From Opisthorchis felineus (Eukaryota; Platyhelminthes; Trematoda; Opisthorchiida; Opisthorchiidae), in the NCBI GenBank assembly GCA_004794785.1, contig SJOL01010342.1, positions 158,284-222,283 on the forward strand: 64,000 nt of DNA, written 5' to 3'. Numbering within the stretch: the first letter of the stretch is position 1; every line of letters begins with the position of its first letter. A program made the translations under genes and the position numbers. The notes beneath the pieces are model-generated. The model saw nothing but the letters and a program-made list of their open reading frames with translations. It was not told where the DNA came from and did no database searches. Positions 1 through 14,800 of this stretch are shown here, piece by piece.

Positions 1-1672
1 GAGAATACGAGACATCTCCACAACACTTTTTTCGTTGTCTTTTGTCCATTTACCTGATACCAGGTCATCCAGTTTCAAATGGTTCGGAGGAGTAAAGGAT
101 ATAGTTCTAATGACAGTTTTGAGTAGGTTGTAACATTTTATGTTAACCCCGCGTTTTAAACAACTGATGTTTTGCGTTCGCCAAAAGGCTAAACGTTTCA
201 TCAGAGATAGAACTTTTGGCAATGTTATCGGCAACAGTTGGGGCGATAGATACTAGGCGCCCTTCACAGACATGTCGGCCACCTTCGTTTGGGCGGTTTG
301 TAGCGCACCGCTAGCCTCGAGGTTTCTGTACTGAGGTTTATTAATTGGGTTTCTCAGTACTGACAGCTGTAGGTCATATCACTCGAACTTCATTTGTGCA
401 TACGCCTGCGACCAGTGTGCTTTCGGCATTGCAGAAATATCAACCGCAAACCCACATAGTCCGAATATCAGCCAATAAACTGACGTTATCTAATGTTTTG
501 GTTCGGAGGGTCATTATGACTGTAATGGCTAGGTTATCTAAAGTTTCTCACGGGAAATGCTCGCAGGATTCCGTAGCGCAACTTTGAAACGGTTCATCAG
601 TTCATCACGTTTCAATCACACCTACTTTCTGTTTCATGGATTCGTTTTCTGAATCGCTGGACCCGACCAGTAGCGGCTTTTACTGGAATGCGAGTAATTA
701 GTGTTTGCCTTGGTGTAACCACGCGGCATGACCTCTAGCTATCAATCGTGGGAAAACTGCAGCCAAATTGTATTCCTTGCTGCAAAAACTCTCCTATTGT
801 GGCCTGCACTAGAAAGCAGAAAACAACATCTGATGTGATTCACTTAGTAGATCTTCAAAGTAGAATTAATAAAAATATACCCATAGGAAGAGACTCAAAG
901 AGTCGACAGGAGCTTACCGGACAGGTACTCTGAGGACTGAGCTATAATGGATGTTTGTTCAGGATTACATGTCTGAAGTTCACAACTGATCCATCAAGCA
1001 ACTAATACCTGTCAGCGCCACCAGTGAGTCGTTTGTATGCCCACACTAGGCCAGACGGTGAAATCGCCCAGATACCCAAAATGCTTCGAATTCTGCCAAG
1101 TCCACTTCTAGTTCCTGAATATATACGTCAAACCCACTGAATCCTCGGATTATATCGACGTTCAGTTTATGGTAGAGGTCTCATGAGGGGCTCACAACTT
1201 CCCATGACAGATATTGACTGTTGCGGCCAACAGACCGTTAAATTCAGGAGCGTAAGTGAGACGGACAGCAAGCGTCCATTGTAGTGCAATCGGTGGAGTG
1301 CCAGTTCTTCTAGCGCAGATCCTCCTTTCTGTTACTATGCATACCTGGACTTATATTTTAAAGCTTGCTAGGAATTGCGGAACAATTTGGAAAGAGAAAA
1401 CTCAAATGACAGGAATATATTGTAAACACATTCCTCCAGCATCCAGATTAGAATACCCGTTAGGAATCCATATACCTTTCAAAGTAAACTGGCTTTAAAT
1501 TATATGTACTATCTTAGGTAATCCCTGTGCGGCCTTCTTAATGACCTACTGCTTTTAGCTCACTTGTTCCCCCCCCCGCTCAAATTACATGCCTCGCACC
1601 CGGATCATGATACACACTAGAGGCCCTATCATTCTAAGTGATCAAGAGGTGTGACAAACCACGTGAACTTAC
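1..1672. other. Non-coding or intronic DNA, no gene recognised
   Basis: Only short open frames of 60 to 80 codons occur here, with no domain signature. A run of about nine C residues lies near 1570. No repeat shared with the rest of the window was noticed. Confidence 0.4.
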
Positions 1673-1813
1673 TGACCCAACGTAAAGAGCCAGATAATAT
1701 TAATCGGAATTCAAGTGCCCGGCAGATCCTGGCTCCTACTTTGATACGTGTTCCATCAGGCTTCTTGTGATGCCAGCTATCAAACTGAAGTTCAAACGGT
1801 GATCTGTATCCCG
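1673..1813 (-). CDS. Candidate internal exon, loosely resembling the N-terminal (MNNL) domain of Delta/Jagged ligands
   Basis: On the minus strand an acceptor (pyrimidine-rich stretch ending TTCAAG at 1814) opens a 141-nt frame that closes at a perfect GTAAGT donor (1672 downward). The exon is symmetric (phase 1 at both ends), as internal exons of extracellular domains often are. The peptide carries SPFELQFDSW near its start and ICRALEFRLIL about 20 residues later. This recalls the FEL...CRxxFRxxL spacing at the start of the MNNL domain of Notch ligands, but the paired cysteines of that domain are not evident. No neighbouring exon was found in phase. An upstream minus-strand open frame (1792-2043) overlaps in another frame and could not be joined. 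It may be a chance open frame. Confidence 0.25.
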
Positions 1814-4800
1814 CTTGAATGCGTAAGGACATCAGCGTCCTGCTCCTCTTTAGTTACCACCTTGATGTTAAAAGCGTGGCGGTGATACCACCAATTATCG
1901 CTTGTTTCCGTATGGTCAGTAAAATATGCAGGGATACGAAGTCCTGGTGTTCGTTTGTTCGGATACATGTAAGTGTGCCCGTGTGATACGGACTGACATC
2001 CACCTGATACGTCTGCCTGATCACGCATCACACATCCACGCACTCGGGTAGACGATGGTCATTTAGTTTCTATTTAACTCGTCAGCGCGTGCGCTTTGCT
2101 CGGCACGTTGAATCTCCGTGGTATTCTGAAGACTAAGCAAAATGCTAAGTTCCGGCAATGATGAGAAGAGTTTAATGTAACTACCCCCCGTCCCAAACCC
2201 TCAGTCGTCGATACACCATGTTACTACCGTGAATGACCGACGACTGAAATACCAACTGTCGAAAACCTATCAAAACATATTCCTCGGTCATGCCTGAAGC
2301 GGGAATTACTGGCGTCTCTTTTCAACGAAACACTCTACGCATCAAAACTTATTTTTGAATGTCATCATACAACTTAGTAAGCATCCGCAAGCATCATGGG
2401 CTGAGGAACCATTTTTCCAAATTCGAAATCTTTGTTGTTAAATAATGACTTGCTCATGAAGTACAAGATGTAATGAAACTTCGTCAAGCGTACAATCTTC
2501 AAGTTAGAGCAGAGAGTTCGAAACCAATTCTTTCCACCTGAAGTGGTCTGTCCAAGCGGAAGACATTGAGGGAACCAGAAAACCGTTCCCTGTAAACGGG
2601 TGCCGCAAAAGTGAGACAATCTTGCCCTGCTTAGGGGGAATCCCTTCTCAGCTTTTGGGCTCGAATTCGGTGTCCGGCGTCGTGAAGAAATTACAGAAAT
2701 GTTCTAAGAGCATCTGGATATTGTTAGGAAAAGTGGTATTTCACAAGTGTTTTGTTTCCTGACGTGAATACACTGCAGTTGGTACTGAAAACTTGGACTT
2801 TTGTGCAAGCGATTCATTGAGCGTAGGACATTAAGTCAGCTTCATGTTACAGATGCAACAGTATTCAAGATACCATTAATAGCATTCTAGATAAAACGTA
2901 ACACAACTTTTGTGCAAAAATTTTAGTTGGGGATGGCAACATTAAGAGATTTAGTATCTGGAATTGCCGGTAATAAGCCATGGTTACATAACACCAAGCA
3001 AATATTTCACTTTGAAGCAAGATTGATCGAACCTCGGGAACAACGTCCACGTTCACAGCGCTTCCGGATTTCTTTTGCGGTCAGTCGTAACTCGACTACT
3101 TCTGGATCTACACTGCTCATCAGGATGCAAGCCATAATTTCGCCTAGTGTGTTAGTCACTCTGCTAAATCCTCCCAATAGGGACGAAAGAGATTTACAGT
3201 GCTTCATGATTTTTCAGCGCAGATTGGCTTCACATGGAGGAAGAAATATCCATGTGACACACGTATGCAGTCTTTCAAGCTGTGTTGGTATGAGATCTTC
3301 AGCCGGAATCATCATATTTGGAAGACAGCCTTGCCGAGTACAACCTATTCAAGATGCTTGACTAATTTGTTTCATTTTGGAACCAAGAATTCGCTTTGAC
3401 TCTAGACAAAGTTTGGTTACCTGATTCCATCTGACCTCGTTTTATTCAGCATTCGAACTATGCCAGATGGTTGAATGTCTTATTGACTACTGACTTCTCA
3501 CCGGGATCGGAAGTATTCAGCGGGCAACCCGTTCCTTCATATGTGTTTTTTTCAAAGCGCTCAGACTTAAGTACTTTTGTTATTTTGTTTCGTGTTTCCT
3601 GTCATAATTTGAACGAATAAGCGATAGGGCATGAGCAAATTTGGTAAACTACCCAAAGAACCAAACAGAGCAATTTTTTGTTCAGCTAACTACCCCTTAC
3701 TGCTATCTGCCTTGTTTTTATTAGGCTCGGGATTCTACTAAATTAATTGTTCACAGTTGTGCGGGTTTCTGTCCCCTAGGTGGCTCGTGATATTTAGTCT
3801 ACAGCAAAAGTTCGAAATTAAATACTGGTTTGGGTGTGCAAGAAAAGATTGTCCAATGAAAGCTCTTAAATGTGATGGTCAGTTTTAAGCTTAAGGGTAA
3901 GATATCACGCATTTAATCCCTTTACTGCAATGTATATTACGGAAAACAACACTCATGAGTAGCTTTCAAGCTAGGTTTAGACGGTTATTTATTCCGTTTG
4001 TGTTACATTCCTTATGTAACACTCCCTCAGGCTTATAGGAAACCGTCACATTTATTCACAGCGTTATGCTCTGTCGTCTTTCACCTATATCAGCACGCTG
4101 GTTAATCTGTCGATCTACTTAACATCATATATTTTCCAGAAGATTTACAAAGACATGTCTATAGGATTCCGATGTGGGCGCTTCTGTGGCCTACTGCGAG
4201 AGTTGACACAGAATTTCATCAAAACCTCAGCGTTTTCGGTGACCTTAACCTGGCCTGTCAACAACCGGGGTATGCATGCAGTTGGTTGGAACTCTTTTGC
4301 CGCTAGCTGGATGTTTGCTCCGCTAAACTGCGACCTTACTGTCACGTTTTGTTGCCAGAAGTGTGTTGCTAATGTGTGCATATCTAGATAGGTAGGGGTT
4401 TTTTATCAGACGCCCGAACTCAGCGTGCTCGTTAGTGAATTACACAAATCTAGAGCATTTTAATCAAATCATGGGCAACCCATACAGTGCCACTTAAAGC
4501 CGAGTTTAACTCTGTATGCGAGGGAGTTATCCCGTACGCTGATTCCCACCGGACGTAAGTTTAGGTATACAAAATTCCCGACTTCCACCGTTGCTGCACT
4601 GAGCGGTTAGGCCCACCCTCTGATAAACATGCATAAGTCGAGACATTTGGTTTGACGCTCAATCCAGCCGTACATCCACGGCAGAGGCCAGTGTGGCCGG
4701 GACGACAAGTGATAGCAGAACACACCAGGTATCGGCCTGTCATAACAAGGAATATTCTTGGAGGTTGAAAAATGTCATTAAGGAACACAAAGTGTTGATT

Positions 4801-7800
4801 TCGTAGAAATAAGTGGCGAATGTTTCCGAAATTTGAACCAGAGATCTGAGGAGGGCAACCCTCGATGCAGATAGAGGCCTATCGACTTGGCTCAACGGTA
4901 GGTCTAATTACTTACTTCTCCAATTCCAAGTTCAGGCCATGCAGCCATTCGAAGAAACACGTAAGCTGACCAACAGGTCCGTTATCGACAGTGTTTACAT
5001 GCTACCCAAAAATGGGAACTAAATTTGCAAATGCATTCCGTCGTTGAGACCGCATTTGGCTGCAATATTTATTCACTATTGTTTTTGCAACAAGCTCAGC
5101 GAATGAAAGGGGTGAAAAGTGGAAAAAAAATTGTCAAGAGTGTGCAAAGAAACATTGCTCGAGCGAAACAAGCTTGTTTGACTAACAGCATTGCAGCCAA
5201 AATGTTGGCTTCACATCCAGTATAGTTGTATTTGTAGCAAGTGCTGTAGAAACAATGAGCGATTCGCAAATTAGGAAAGGCTGAAGCTTAGACGCAAAAG
5301 AAAAGATACGATAAGACTGGATCCGTCAAATGGAAACTTCGATTTGTACAACGACACCATGAGGGTCGTGTTGTCTCCAATAAGGAGTTCAAAGCATCTT
5401 ACTTGAAAACACTTATCAGACCTCTTGAATTTGGAAAACCACTTTCATAGTAGGATAACGGAAGTTAGGAAATTTGCTGGACACCCTGTACGTAGGATCA
5501 TATCCATGTTTCTTCAGGTGTGTACAATAAGCTGGCCTCATGCAGAATCCACTGTTAAGATAACAAATAACCTGTTGTTACTTTTCGACCTAGAATCTAA
5601 CGTAATCGCATAAATTTGCATGTACACCACCATGGTTTTCGCCGTGTCTGGGAACCCATCATCTGCCACAAAAAAGCCTATAAGATAAACAGACCACGGA
5701 ATTCCTGTTCGCGGCTGTCCGACTATCCCAGATTCCGTGTCGGTGTTTACGAATAAACTTTCCGGTTATGAAGGGTTACCTTTTCGAAGGAATTTGACCT
5801 GACCGTAATTTTTTGACTGCCTGTTAAATTCTGCGTTTAATGAGTTGGATGCCATTCTCCGTAGGTTGTATTCTTTATAAACAGAGATTGCGAATCTATG
5901 GATGACATTCTCGTCTAAAGGCTGGATTATAGGGATTTGAATAAATAGATTGTCGCCTGTCCACAGTGCGGTGGAAGTTCACATCCACTGATTTATCCCC
6001 AGGATAGTGTATCAAGGTGTAATACCGATCGGATAATCCTGTTAGACCAGATTACTAAGTTGACCGTGCTGGTTTTGGAAGGATCGACTGTTGTAGGACA
6101 CAGAGAAATCTAACTTCTAAGAAACCGTTTATGGTGGAAAATGTTCTCTTGGTAAACCCAAGTGACCCTATAGCACCGCTGTAATGGCTCACCTATCATG
6201 CCACTGGTTTTTTCTAAGTTTTAAGAGCCACCCGAGTTTTGCGCCCAGATTGTGTCTGAGGAATTTCACAAAACAACCTGGCTAAAATTTGCATGGTCAT
6301 AAATGAAAATTGGATGCTTGCGTCGCGAAAATATCCAAAGTGTTCTGCTCAAAAATCAGTTTAGTTGGGCCAAAACTTCAAACTTTACAGAAAGACCTTC
6401 TCCTCCTTATCCGTTCGTAGCAACTGGTTTTAAATGACGTGCGTGATTGCGAACTGTCCGCAACGCCAATTTGTTTGTACAGCATACTCATTCGTGGAAT
6501 GTTATAAGCTAAGCAGGATTTTGCTGGGATTTAGTTGATTATTGGGTACAAACAAACTAGTGCGCAAATGCTTGTTTTGCAAATTTCGTATAATTTGTGT
6601 TCAAGTAGGACACAAGTGGAATCGTACCTATCAGATCAGCCTCAAAAAGAGTGAAACAGATGGGGGGAGCAGAAGGGTTTACAGTAAACCCAACAGTAGT
6701 GTTCTTGCAATTTGAAGTAAACAATTATCTTCTGGTAAACGCTATATCAAAGATTTCATCAGAATACTGACCGTCCACGGTCGTAAAACCGTTGGACAAA
6801 TCGTATTTATGTGCTGCGTGCGCAGATTTGTGATTCACAGAAACGTGGTATTTCTTATTGGAACTCTTACTCACAACATTGCTGCGAGGTACGCATTTAT
6901 GCTCTGTGGCGTAATTTGCGGCTAGTGAAATTAAGAGAAGGCAGTTTATTGAATATCACCCAACTTCTACTTTAAAGTCCTTAAATATCATCTAACCCAT
7001 CCGAAGTCAGGAAAAATCAGTAGCGGTTTATGGACTCGTTTTCGAAATCTGCCCCTACCAAATTAAAGGCGATAAAGCAACCTTATAAGAATTCACGTCG
7101 TTTGATCTTACTTGCTTAAAGCGAATCGTGCACGTAATCGACTGGCAGAAAAATTAAACGGGAATCATAAACAACTGCCACGCCAGCATGGTTATCGGAA
7201 TAATACACATACATAAAAAGTCTCGCACTGTTCGCAAAGAGGAACAGTAATCAGAGCAAAAAAAATACAATGAACATGTTGCATTGTAAAGTACTTAGTT
7301 GCTGTTGTTCAGTTGTTAACTATTATTGCTATATTATTACATTATAGTATTATAATATACTATCACCACTAAATTATGTTACCGGTGGTTGCTTAAGCCA
7401 CATCTCACATAGCTGCACACCGGCCTCGTTTATAGAAGCAAGTGAAACTAGCCAATTCATATGCTCTCAGTCTAACAAGAGAACATGACAAGAAGTTCAC
7501 GTTCTATATAAATGTTTGTGGTGCGTTGGGGTCGATAGCCCGTGATGTTGAAAACTGAAAACCTGTTTTAATCAAGTGGTAGACTATACCAGATTGTCAT
7601 CCTTCGTTACAATATTGGAACTTCAATTTCCTACTAAGGCCTACACATTTGAACGTTTGTTATTACTCATGGAAGGTTTCTACCTCAGTCATTTTCCAGT
7701 GAACAAATATCAGCAATGGCAGCAATGCCACACAGTATGGCACCAGTCATATTAAATACCCTTTTCATACAGCGAGAGCTTTATAGTGACAAAAATGGCT

Positions 7801-8857
7801 ACCATCTACATTAGACAAGGCCCAATGGGGCCTTAAGGTTCAAGGGGCTCGCCTAGCCTTCACCCACTGTGACTCAATTTCCCCTGCACAAACTATACAG
7901 CGTAACGCTTAAAAAAATCAGGTCAATCTCCCAATACAGACTGACACCCGGACTCAAGGACTTTAACTGAGATTTCTGCCCGCATATGGAGATCCCATTT
8001 ATCGGGAATCCGAGCCCTTAAATCGATCGTATTCATGTTATTATTCCAAGAGCCCGAAAAGGGTTCATTTTAGAGTAGTAAGTAAAGCAAAATACCAAAT
8101 GAAAACCTATAAACCGGCATCTTAAATTTATTTAAGGAAAAAGTATACATAGCTGTATGGAAATCAACTTCGATGGAATACTTAGTTTAATCGTCAACGC
8201 CGAAACATGTAAATGGATCAGAGGAAGCAGCTGCTATCTACCCATCATTCTTGTCTGCAACAACATACCCATGGTTGCGCAGATGAAAATATTTTGAGGC
8301 CTAACGTTTACTCTAAGGCTTCATTGACTATTGCTCCTGGTCACATGGTTTCAGCGTATGTTGCACGCAGTCGCGTGTAAAATTTGCATGTTTTGCCATC
8401 GAAGAATTTAGAAAAGACTTCCACCCCAAAACCATGCTCCCTTTGCTATTGTTGTGAGTTATTTTGATGGTGATGCCCTTTTTCAAGTCCAGGATAAGGA
8501 GAGAATAGCAGCTGGCCCGGGAAGCAGCAAATTTCAATGATGTCTTGTAGAATAACTTGTCAGATGTACTCAGAACCACGCGACCTTTTTAATGAAAATA
8601 TAACTGAATCTCTAGTCGGTAACTTATAACAGAACCAATGCTTTCTTTCTGAGGTGGGCGTCTCATCCAGAACGGGCCCTAAAACTGCATGAAATTGCCA
8701 AAGTCAGCATCCAAATATGGGGGAAACCAAAGCCTCACGACAACACTTCATTCGAACGTAACGATGAAATGCTCTTCATATATGCGACTTTTGTTGGACG
8801 TGTTTCTCTGGCACCCACGAAATCCTCCACTTTCCTCAACGTTTAGTTGGCAATTAC
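1814..8857. other. Non-coding or intronic DNA, no gene recognised
   Basis: Many short open frames on both strands, the longest 144 codons (2927-3361, plus), overlapped by a minus-strand frame at 3007-3207. None has a recognisable domain together with good splice sites. An AT-rich patch lies at 7321-7365. No interspersed repeat recognised. Confidence 0.4.
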
Positions 8858-8889
8858 ACCGGCAGGACAGACCGGCAGGACAGACCGGC
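8858..8889. repeat. Short tandem repeat, 13-bp unit
   Basis: Two exact copies of a 13-bp GC-rich unit (accggcaggacag) plus a 6-bp partial copy. Confidence 0.9.
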
Positions 8890-11800
8890 CCATATCACAG
8901 TTAAAATTTGAACACACGCCACGCTATAATTTTGAGTTTCACATGTGAAGCCTCAGCTAGTTTAGTACGTGTGTCCGAATACACCGTTTCGAATACTGTT
9001 ACAAAACTGGGTGACAAGGAATTCACCGACTAACGGGACTGGAGTTATACGAGCCAGCTTTGGGGGCACAAATCTCTTCCAAAATTGGCGTTTGGTTGTC
9101 AATGCCATTTTTATCTACTAGGTAAAATATTTTTGTATAAGTAGAAACTACCAAAATACTATTTGCTTACCATGTCTCTTCATGTGTTCGACTAAAGCAC
9201 GCATGCACAGAAAATTTACCGATTTATAGCAAATATGCATGTTGTTATGGCCAAATAGTGTAGTACGTTTTGGATAGCAATTGAAACATCTTTGTCATTC
9301 CGCTAAACTATCAGGCTCCAAAGCATAATAATGGGTACAAATTTCCTTCCTTAGTAGGATCAGAGTGTATTGGCGGCTGTTCTTACAATACGGTGAAAAA
9401 TACGTACGTCAAAACTCACACTACGGGGTTTTTTGTTATATGTAAAACAATAACGTAGAAAAATCTCAAACTAGGTGGCCAACGCGGTGGTGGTTTTCAC
9501 CAAGTCTGACTAATTGGCCTCAGCGTGCTTCGCATCATTAAGTACGGAAATACAGCATTTTTTCAATCGTTCAAACGACCCACGAGGTACTACTGATTCG
9601 CCTATGCTTAATAGTGTATTTCATTCCACTTACAACAAACCAATGAGATCATACTTGGATCACGGTTAGTTACGTTTCGAGATACAGAGAATCTCAACAA
9701 AAGTTTTAGCATCGTGACAAATATGATGCGCAAGGGAAGTTTGATATTCGAACCAATCTATGGTAAAATTGTCATATATTTGGGTCTAAGGCAATTTTTT
9801 TGCTATTTGCATTTTCGAAGTCGTATCAAGAGAGCCTTTGCACTTTATCTTAGGCGTTTAATGCAGCGTAACCGCCATAATCGGCGAGCAAGCAAACACG
9901 CAGTGGACCGTCCCGGCTTCCAGTGTTTCAAACCACGGCGAAACCCAAAACAGCTCATCCCTAAGACAATTTTGCCTGTGGGAAAGCCTTACCACAACAC
10001 CAGAACTGTTTCCTCCACGGGTGCTCATAGCCCCGTATTTTGCTAACAGGCGTAAAATGCCAAATATCCTTAAATCGGCCACAAGTTTTGAGACTCGCCA
10101 AACGTTAAATCTGATGAACTCCAGTTCACGAATGCTCAAAAATGTATGGGGAAATACGAACAGGTAGTCACAATGGACTTCTGTTGGCAAGAGGATCTGG
10201 TGACACAGATCAACCCAACATAGTTGGATGTAGAGTCTAATCCAAAACTATGCTTTCAAGAGATTAGCTTTAAAAACTAATCATTCAGATTAGCTGGAAT
10301 CAGCGTTAACGGAAGCAGCAATAGTGAAGCACGAGTACGAGATTATTTCACGAGGCAACCGACAGAGCTACATCATAAGCTACTCATCGAAATCCCAAAG
10401 TTAACTTGCAAGAACACAAATCGCAAGTACTTAGCCAATATGACACCAGCAGCGAACGTCAGAGAACTCAAAGTCAACTGCGTCAACAAGTCTACGAAGC
10501 TGTTGGGTTGACGAAAACTCGCGGGATGTTCGTGTTAGCATCAGATCCATCCGAACCTCAGTCAATTTTCTCGTTTATGGCAGCCTTTAGCGTATTCAGT
10601 TTGAGACTGCCAAAAACGGGGTGTTTGGAGGATATTCGACTGAGTCCAGTTACAATCAATTTCAGGTGTACCTGGGTGCTCTTCTTCAGTTGCGTACAAT
10701 TTAGCATTCAAGTCAAACACAAAGGTGAAGTATGTTCGGGGTCTGCGCCAACATCGTGAGTCCTAAGATGACTAAATCCGGCAGCACACTATCTAGCTTT
10801 TCGCAGAACTTTTATGAGTAGTAGGTTCCATCAAGAAAACGTGCAATAGTTCTGTGAAATCTCGGATTAGATGGCCCCATTTGCATTCCACTAGAGCACA
10901 AAGGACGTATAACGGTCACCATTGACGGCGCGGATATATTAAGCTAAAACAAGTGGCTACTTGACTTTACGGTCTAATTTTGCAGTGCAAAACACAACGA
11001 AATTAGGGAACATGCGAAAAGAAGGAACAAAAATTCGAAGGGGCTAAGTTAACTGAGTGGAATGCAAAGCAAAGGATATAGGTGGGGTACGAGCAGTTTT
11101 AGTACTATCGGTGCACAATCCATAACGCCTTGAAAGAATTACCGAGAAAGATAGAACAACTCAGCAGTGGATCCCCTATTCCACGGACAACACACGACAC
11201 TCCTGTTAAAGATTGGATGACGGAGGTGAACAAAATGAGAAGAGGTTATTGCTTAATGTGTGCAAATGCTTTATTTTGGTCCCCTTTTATTCAACTTCCT
11301 AAAAATTCAAGAGCTGCGGAATGCCAAGCAGGGACCTTTAACATTAAGGTGTCTACAAATCTGTCGACATTGAACCTAATTGTGGCAGCAACGTGATATG
11401 CAATTGCAGCATGTATGACAAAGACGCGGTAGTGAAAGTGAAGGTGGCCGGTTCATTAAAATTGCAAATTATGACGCTCCTAATTTTCTGATACCTTAGT
11501 CACAATCAACAATAGACCAGTACATTGTTTAACAAAACATTGGACGATATTCTGTTTACAAAGGAAGCAAAAAGACAATAGACGCTGGTATTCATCGGTG
11601 TCTTTAGAAAAAGTTTGCCGAATGCATAGCTCTTACTAGAAGTCCGATGAGAGACGGCAAAGGAAGAACAGCTTCCTTGTTACCAGAGCAACCACCCGAA
11701 AGTCACAAATACCTGACGACTTAAGTGGAAGGCTCACTGGGCAAGTGAGCTTTTCTTCCTTTTTAGCTACTCATAGTTCGCAGGTAGCATGAGAAGAACT

Positions 11801-14800
11801 AGAAAATGTCATTGGTTGCGAACTGTAAGGCCTTTTCCTGCATTTTGGGATTGATCTGCAATCCGCATCTTCTTAAACTTTAGGAAGCTAATCCGAAATG
11901 CTAGGGAAGCTCTGGAACTTCACTTCGTCGCACAAACCAATCAAAATATTAGAAATTCAGGTCGCAAGTCAGAAATGATGTAGAAAGAATTTCAATCAGT
12001 GAACCAGAATCATCGTTACCTAAAGGAGTTGAAGCTATGAGGCAACCACATCTCAGATGTGCAGGCGTAATTATGGCAGACGTAAGCACACCCAGCAGCA
12101 CTTTGTTGTTGCCTACTTTAGTTGTGACAGCTGCCGAACTAGGTAACCAAAGATATTTTGTTCGATAAATAATCGATTAGTACACGAAAAGACTTCTATA
12201 TTTACTAGACAATAGAATTCACGGGAGGATTCAGAACATGAGATGTTGCCTGTGAGAAGCATGCAGCTAAACGAGACTAACCATATTCCAAGTAAGGAAT
12301 GTGGATGAGGGGTGTTTTTTTTTGAAAAATCTGTGAAAGGACGGTATACGAATGAACTTTATTGATCCATTTGCTAGTTTCACCCGGTATTCATAGTCAA
12401 AGAATGAAACATCGGACTTGCTGCCTTTTAAGGTCTTTGGTTTCTCTCGAACCTTTTCCCGAAGAACGCTGCGGTTCTCCTCCCACATATATGACCATGT
12501 ACGCCGTTGGAAGGAAATACACAGTCAAATCAAGTAGGTGTTAACCGACCGCTTATTAATACCGATACTCATGGTGTATAGATAATCCGTGTTCTCCGTA
12601 GCTTATCCGCTTGTCCTTTGAATGCATTAATCTGATCAAACGAAGCTCTAGCCAGTATGAGCAGCGCAAATGTCCGAACTCTCAAACCCGGCAACCGAGT
12701 CATTGGGGTGGCTATTGATGGCTAATGAAAAACAAACTTCAAGCAATGGCCATTGTGTCAGGTTTTTCAGGAATCACATATGCCAGACAAGCCAACAAGT
12801 CCAGTTTTGAGGCTGACGGTCAGTTCGTAAACTGATGTGGTTCAGGAACTACATGTTTGGGATTATTCTATAAAGGGGCGAATTATTCTATTATATATTA
12901 TTTTCGTACAGTCTTTCAATCTAAACTCCTTGGTCTCCAATGGTAACCGTATATCTCAGTAGGAAAAAATAGTGATTAATGATAACCTCGTCGACAGGTT
13001 TATTTGTTGCCTGGTCACAGAAATTCGGTGCGCACGTTCAGTCCCGGAGTGATGGAGATTCGGAGACTGCGCTTAAAAGCCGAATATTAAGAAGGTTAGT
13101 AGTGATGGTGGGTTTTCGCAGAATTTTCTGCACCATTATGCCTGGCCTATCCTTCAAGCTTCCTTGACAAAGTCATCTACTATAAACAGACGTTCATTCG
13201 TACCTCCCTTATATCATCACGTCAGCAGTATATCTCCTAATTACAAGTAGGGCTTGCAGAAAAGTCACGTGATTTTCCTTAAATCTAACGGATACCTATG
13301 GATATCCCTGCCGGGTTATGCATTCTCGTCGTAATAAGTGTATAAAGGTGACCGCCTTCGTTGTTGTTTTCCGGGATACTTCCATGCAGCGCGTGCAAGC
13401 TGACCCCTACAGGTTAAATGAACTTATCTACTACAGGGAGATAAATGTGTAGACAATCCTACAAACTGCGGTTTCTGTTCAAGTGGGTAAGCTCAAATAA
13501 ACTCATGCTCTGGCTGCGCCTAATTCCGAGGAATAGAGACGATACTTAGCCATAACCTGTAAAATGAAATTCATGTTTGGAAGGTGCACCTGGCTTTAAA
13601 GATCTTTCAGAGTGGGTTTTGAATGTTAACTATGTTTCGGAAGAAGGTACCAATGCTGTGATCTTACTCATTAAGTCCAGGATTTGCTGACAGTGTAGAA
13701 ATTTTCATGCCAGTTTTACGTTACTATGTTGGTTCAGCCAGACTACCGGAAATAAAAATACATGTTAAATTCTCGCAACTACTGCTGGCTTGCGGTAATA
13801 GGGTTATCCACACCGTTGTAGCCCATAAATCTAACCACAATGGTATGCACAGGACTTGCGCAATTATGAGCGTCAATGTTATAAGGTTGTCGGATTTGAA
13901 CTCTTGTACCAAGTATTTTGTTCTTGACGGCTTGCAGATCAAGGTAGTGAAGTTTTGTTCTCTTGTTTATTCGTTCCACATATAAGCCTAGATAGGACTG
14001 TGGTAGTAGTACGTTTCCTGCAAAGTTCTGTGTACCACATGTAACAAATTCTGTCACAATTTCAGACGGCTTACTTCGGTTAGCAACGCTGTTTACTTGA
14101 ACAAAAAAGGAACGAATACATTAAAGTGCAGAAAATGGTGTGCACCTCATCCTTTAAATAAGCACAAACCTTCATCTGGGGGAAGTCGGACAAGTTGTGT
14201 AGTTTATCTCCCGATACGACATTCTGAATGTGTAATTTAGCTGATGCGGACAAATATGCCGGGGAAACGGTAGTACAATGTCTGGATGAAATCGTCTAAT
14301 TCGGGGCATGTTTAGAGCTTTATATCCTACCCTCCGCATCGATTGAAAGAAGGCTTACCTCTTAAACTAATAAATGCCTGCGGTTTCGCCAGAAAGAATT
14401 TCACTCCTGTAGACTGTTTCCCATTTGTCCGAGGTCTAAATCCAAATACAACTCTGGTGGAAGTGAACCACTACGCATCCGGCAGGATGTCAGAAGGCTT
14501 GTTTAACTGAGACTGACGTGAATGGAGATTCTACAACTCCAGCAAAAGTCTGCTTAATTCTGATACAAAAATCAGCAGCACATTTATGAACAAATGCCGA
14601 ATTATCTTTCAAACAACACAAACAATTGGTGACTGCCCACTTAGTCCACATAAAATCCTTCTATATACGATTTTCTGTTCCAAACGTTTTGCAGTAAATC
14701 ATATTTTGCAGTTTCTGGATCGTTACTAAAATGTTAGCATCGCTGAAACCGAGATTCTCCTTTGCATGAAGTTGGTCTCTGCGGAACAGCCGAGGACCAC

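Noticed and set aside
10105..10130. CTGATGAACTCCAGTTCACGAA, hammerhead-like
   Set aside because: The only stem uses the GA of the conserved core, and no GAAA box or cleavage triplet follows.
13707..14057. Three long overlapping frames on both strands
   Set aside because: They overlap in different frames with no domain and no decisive splice signals. This is expected occasionally by chance.
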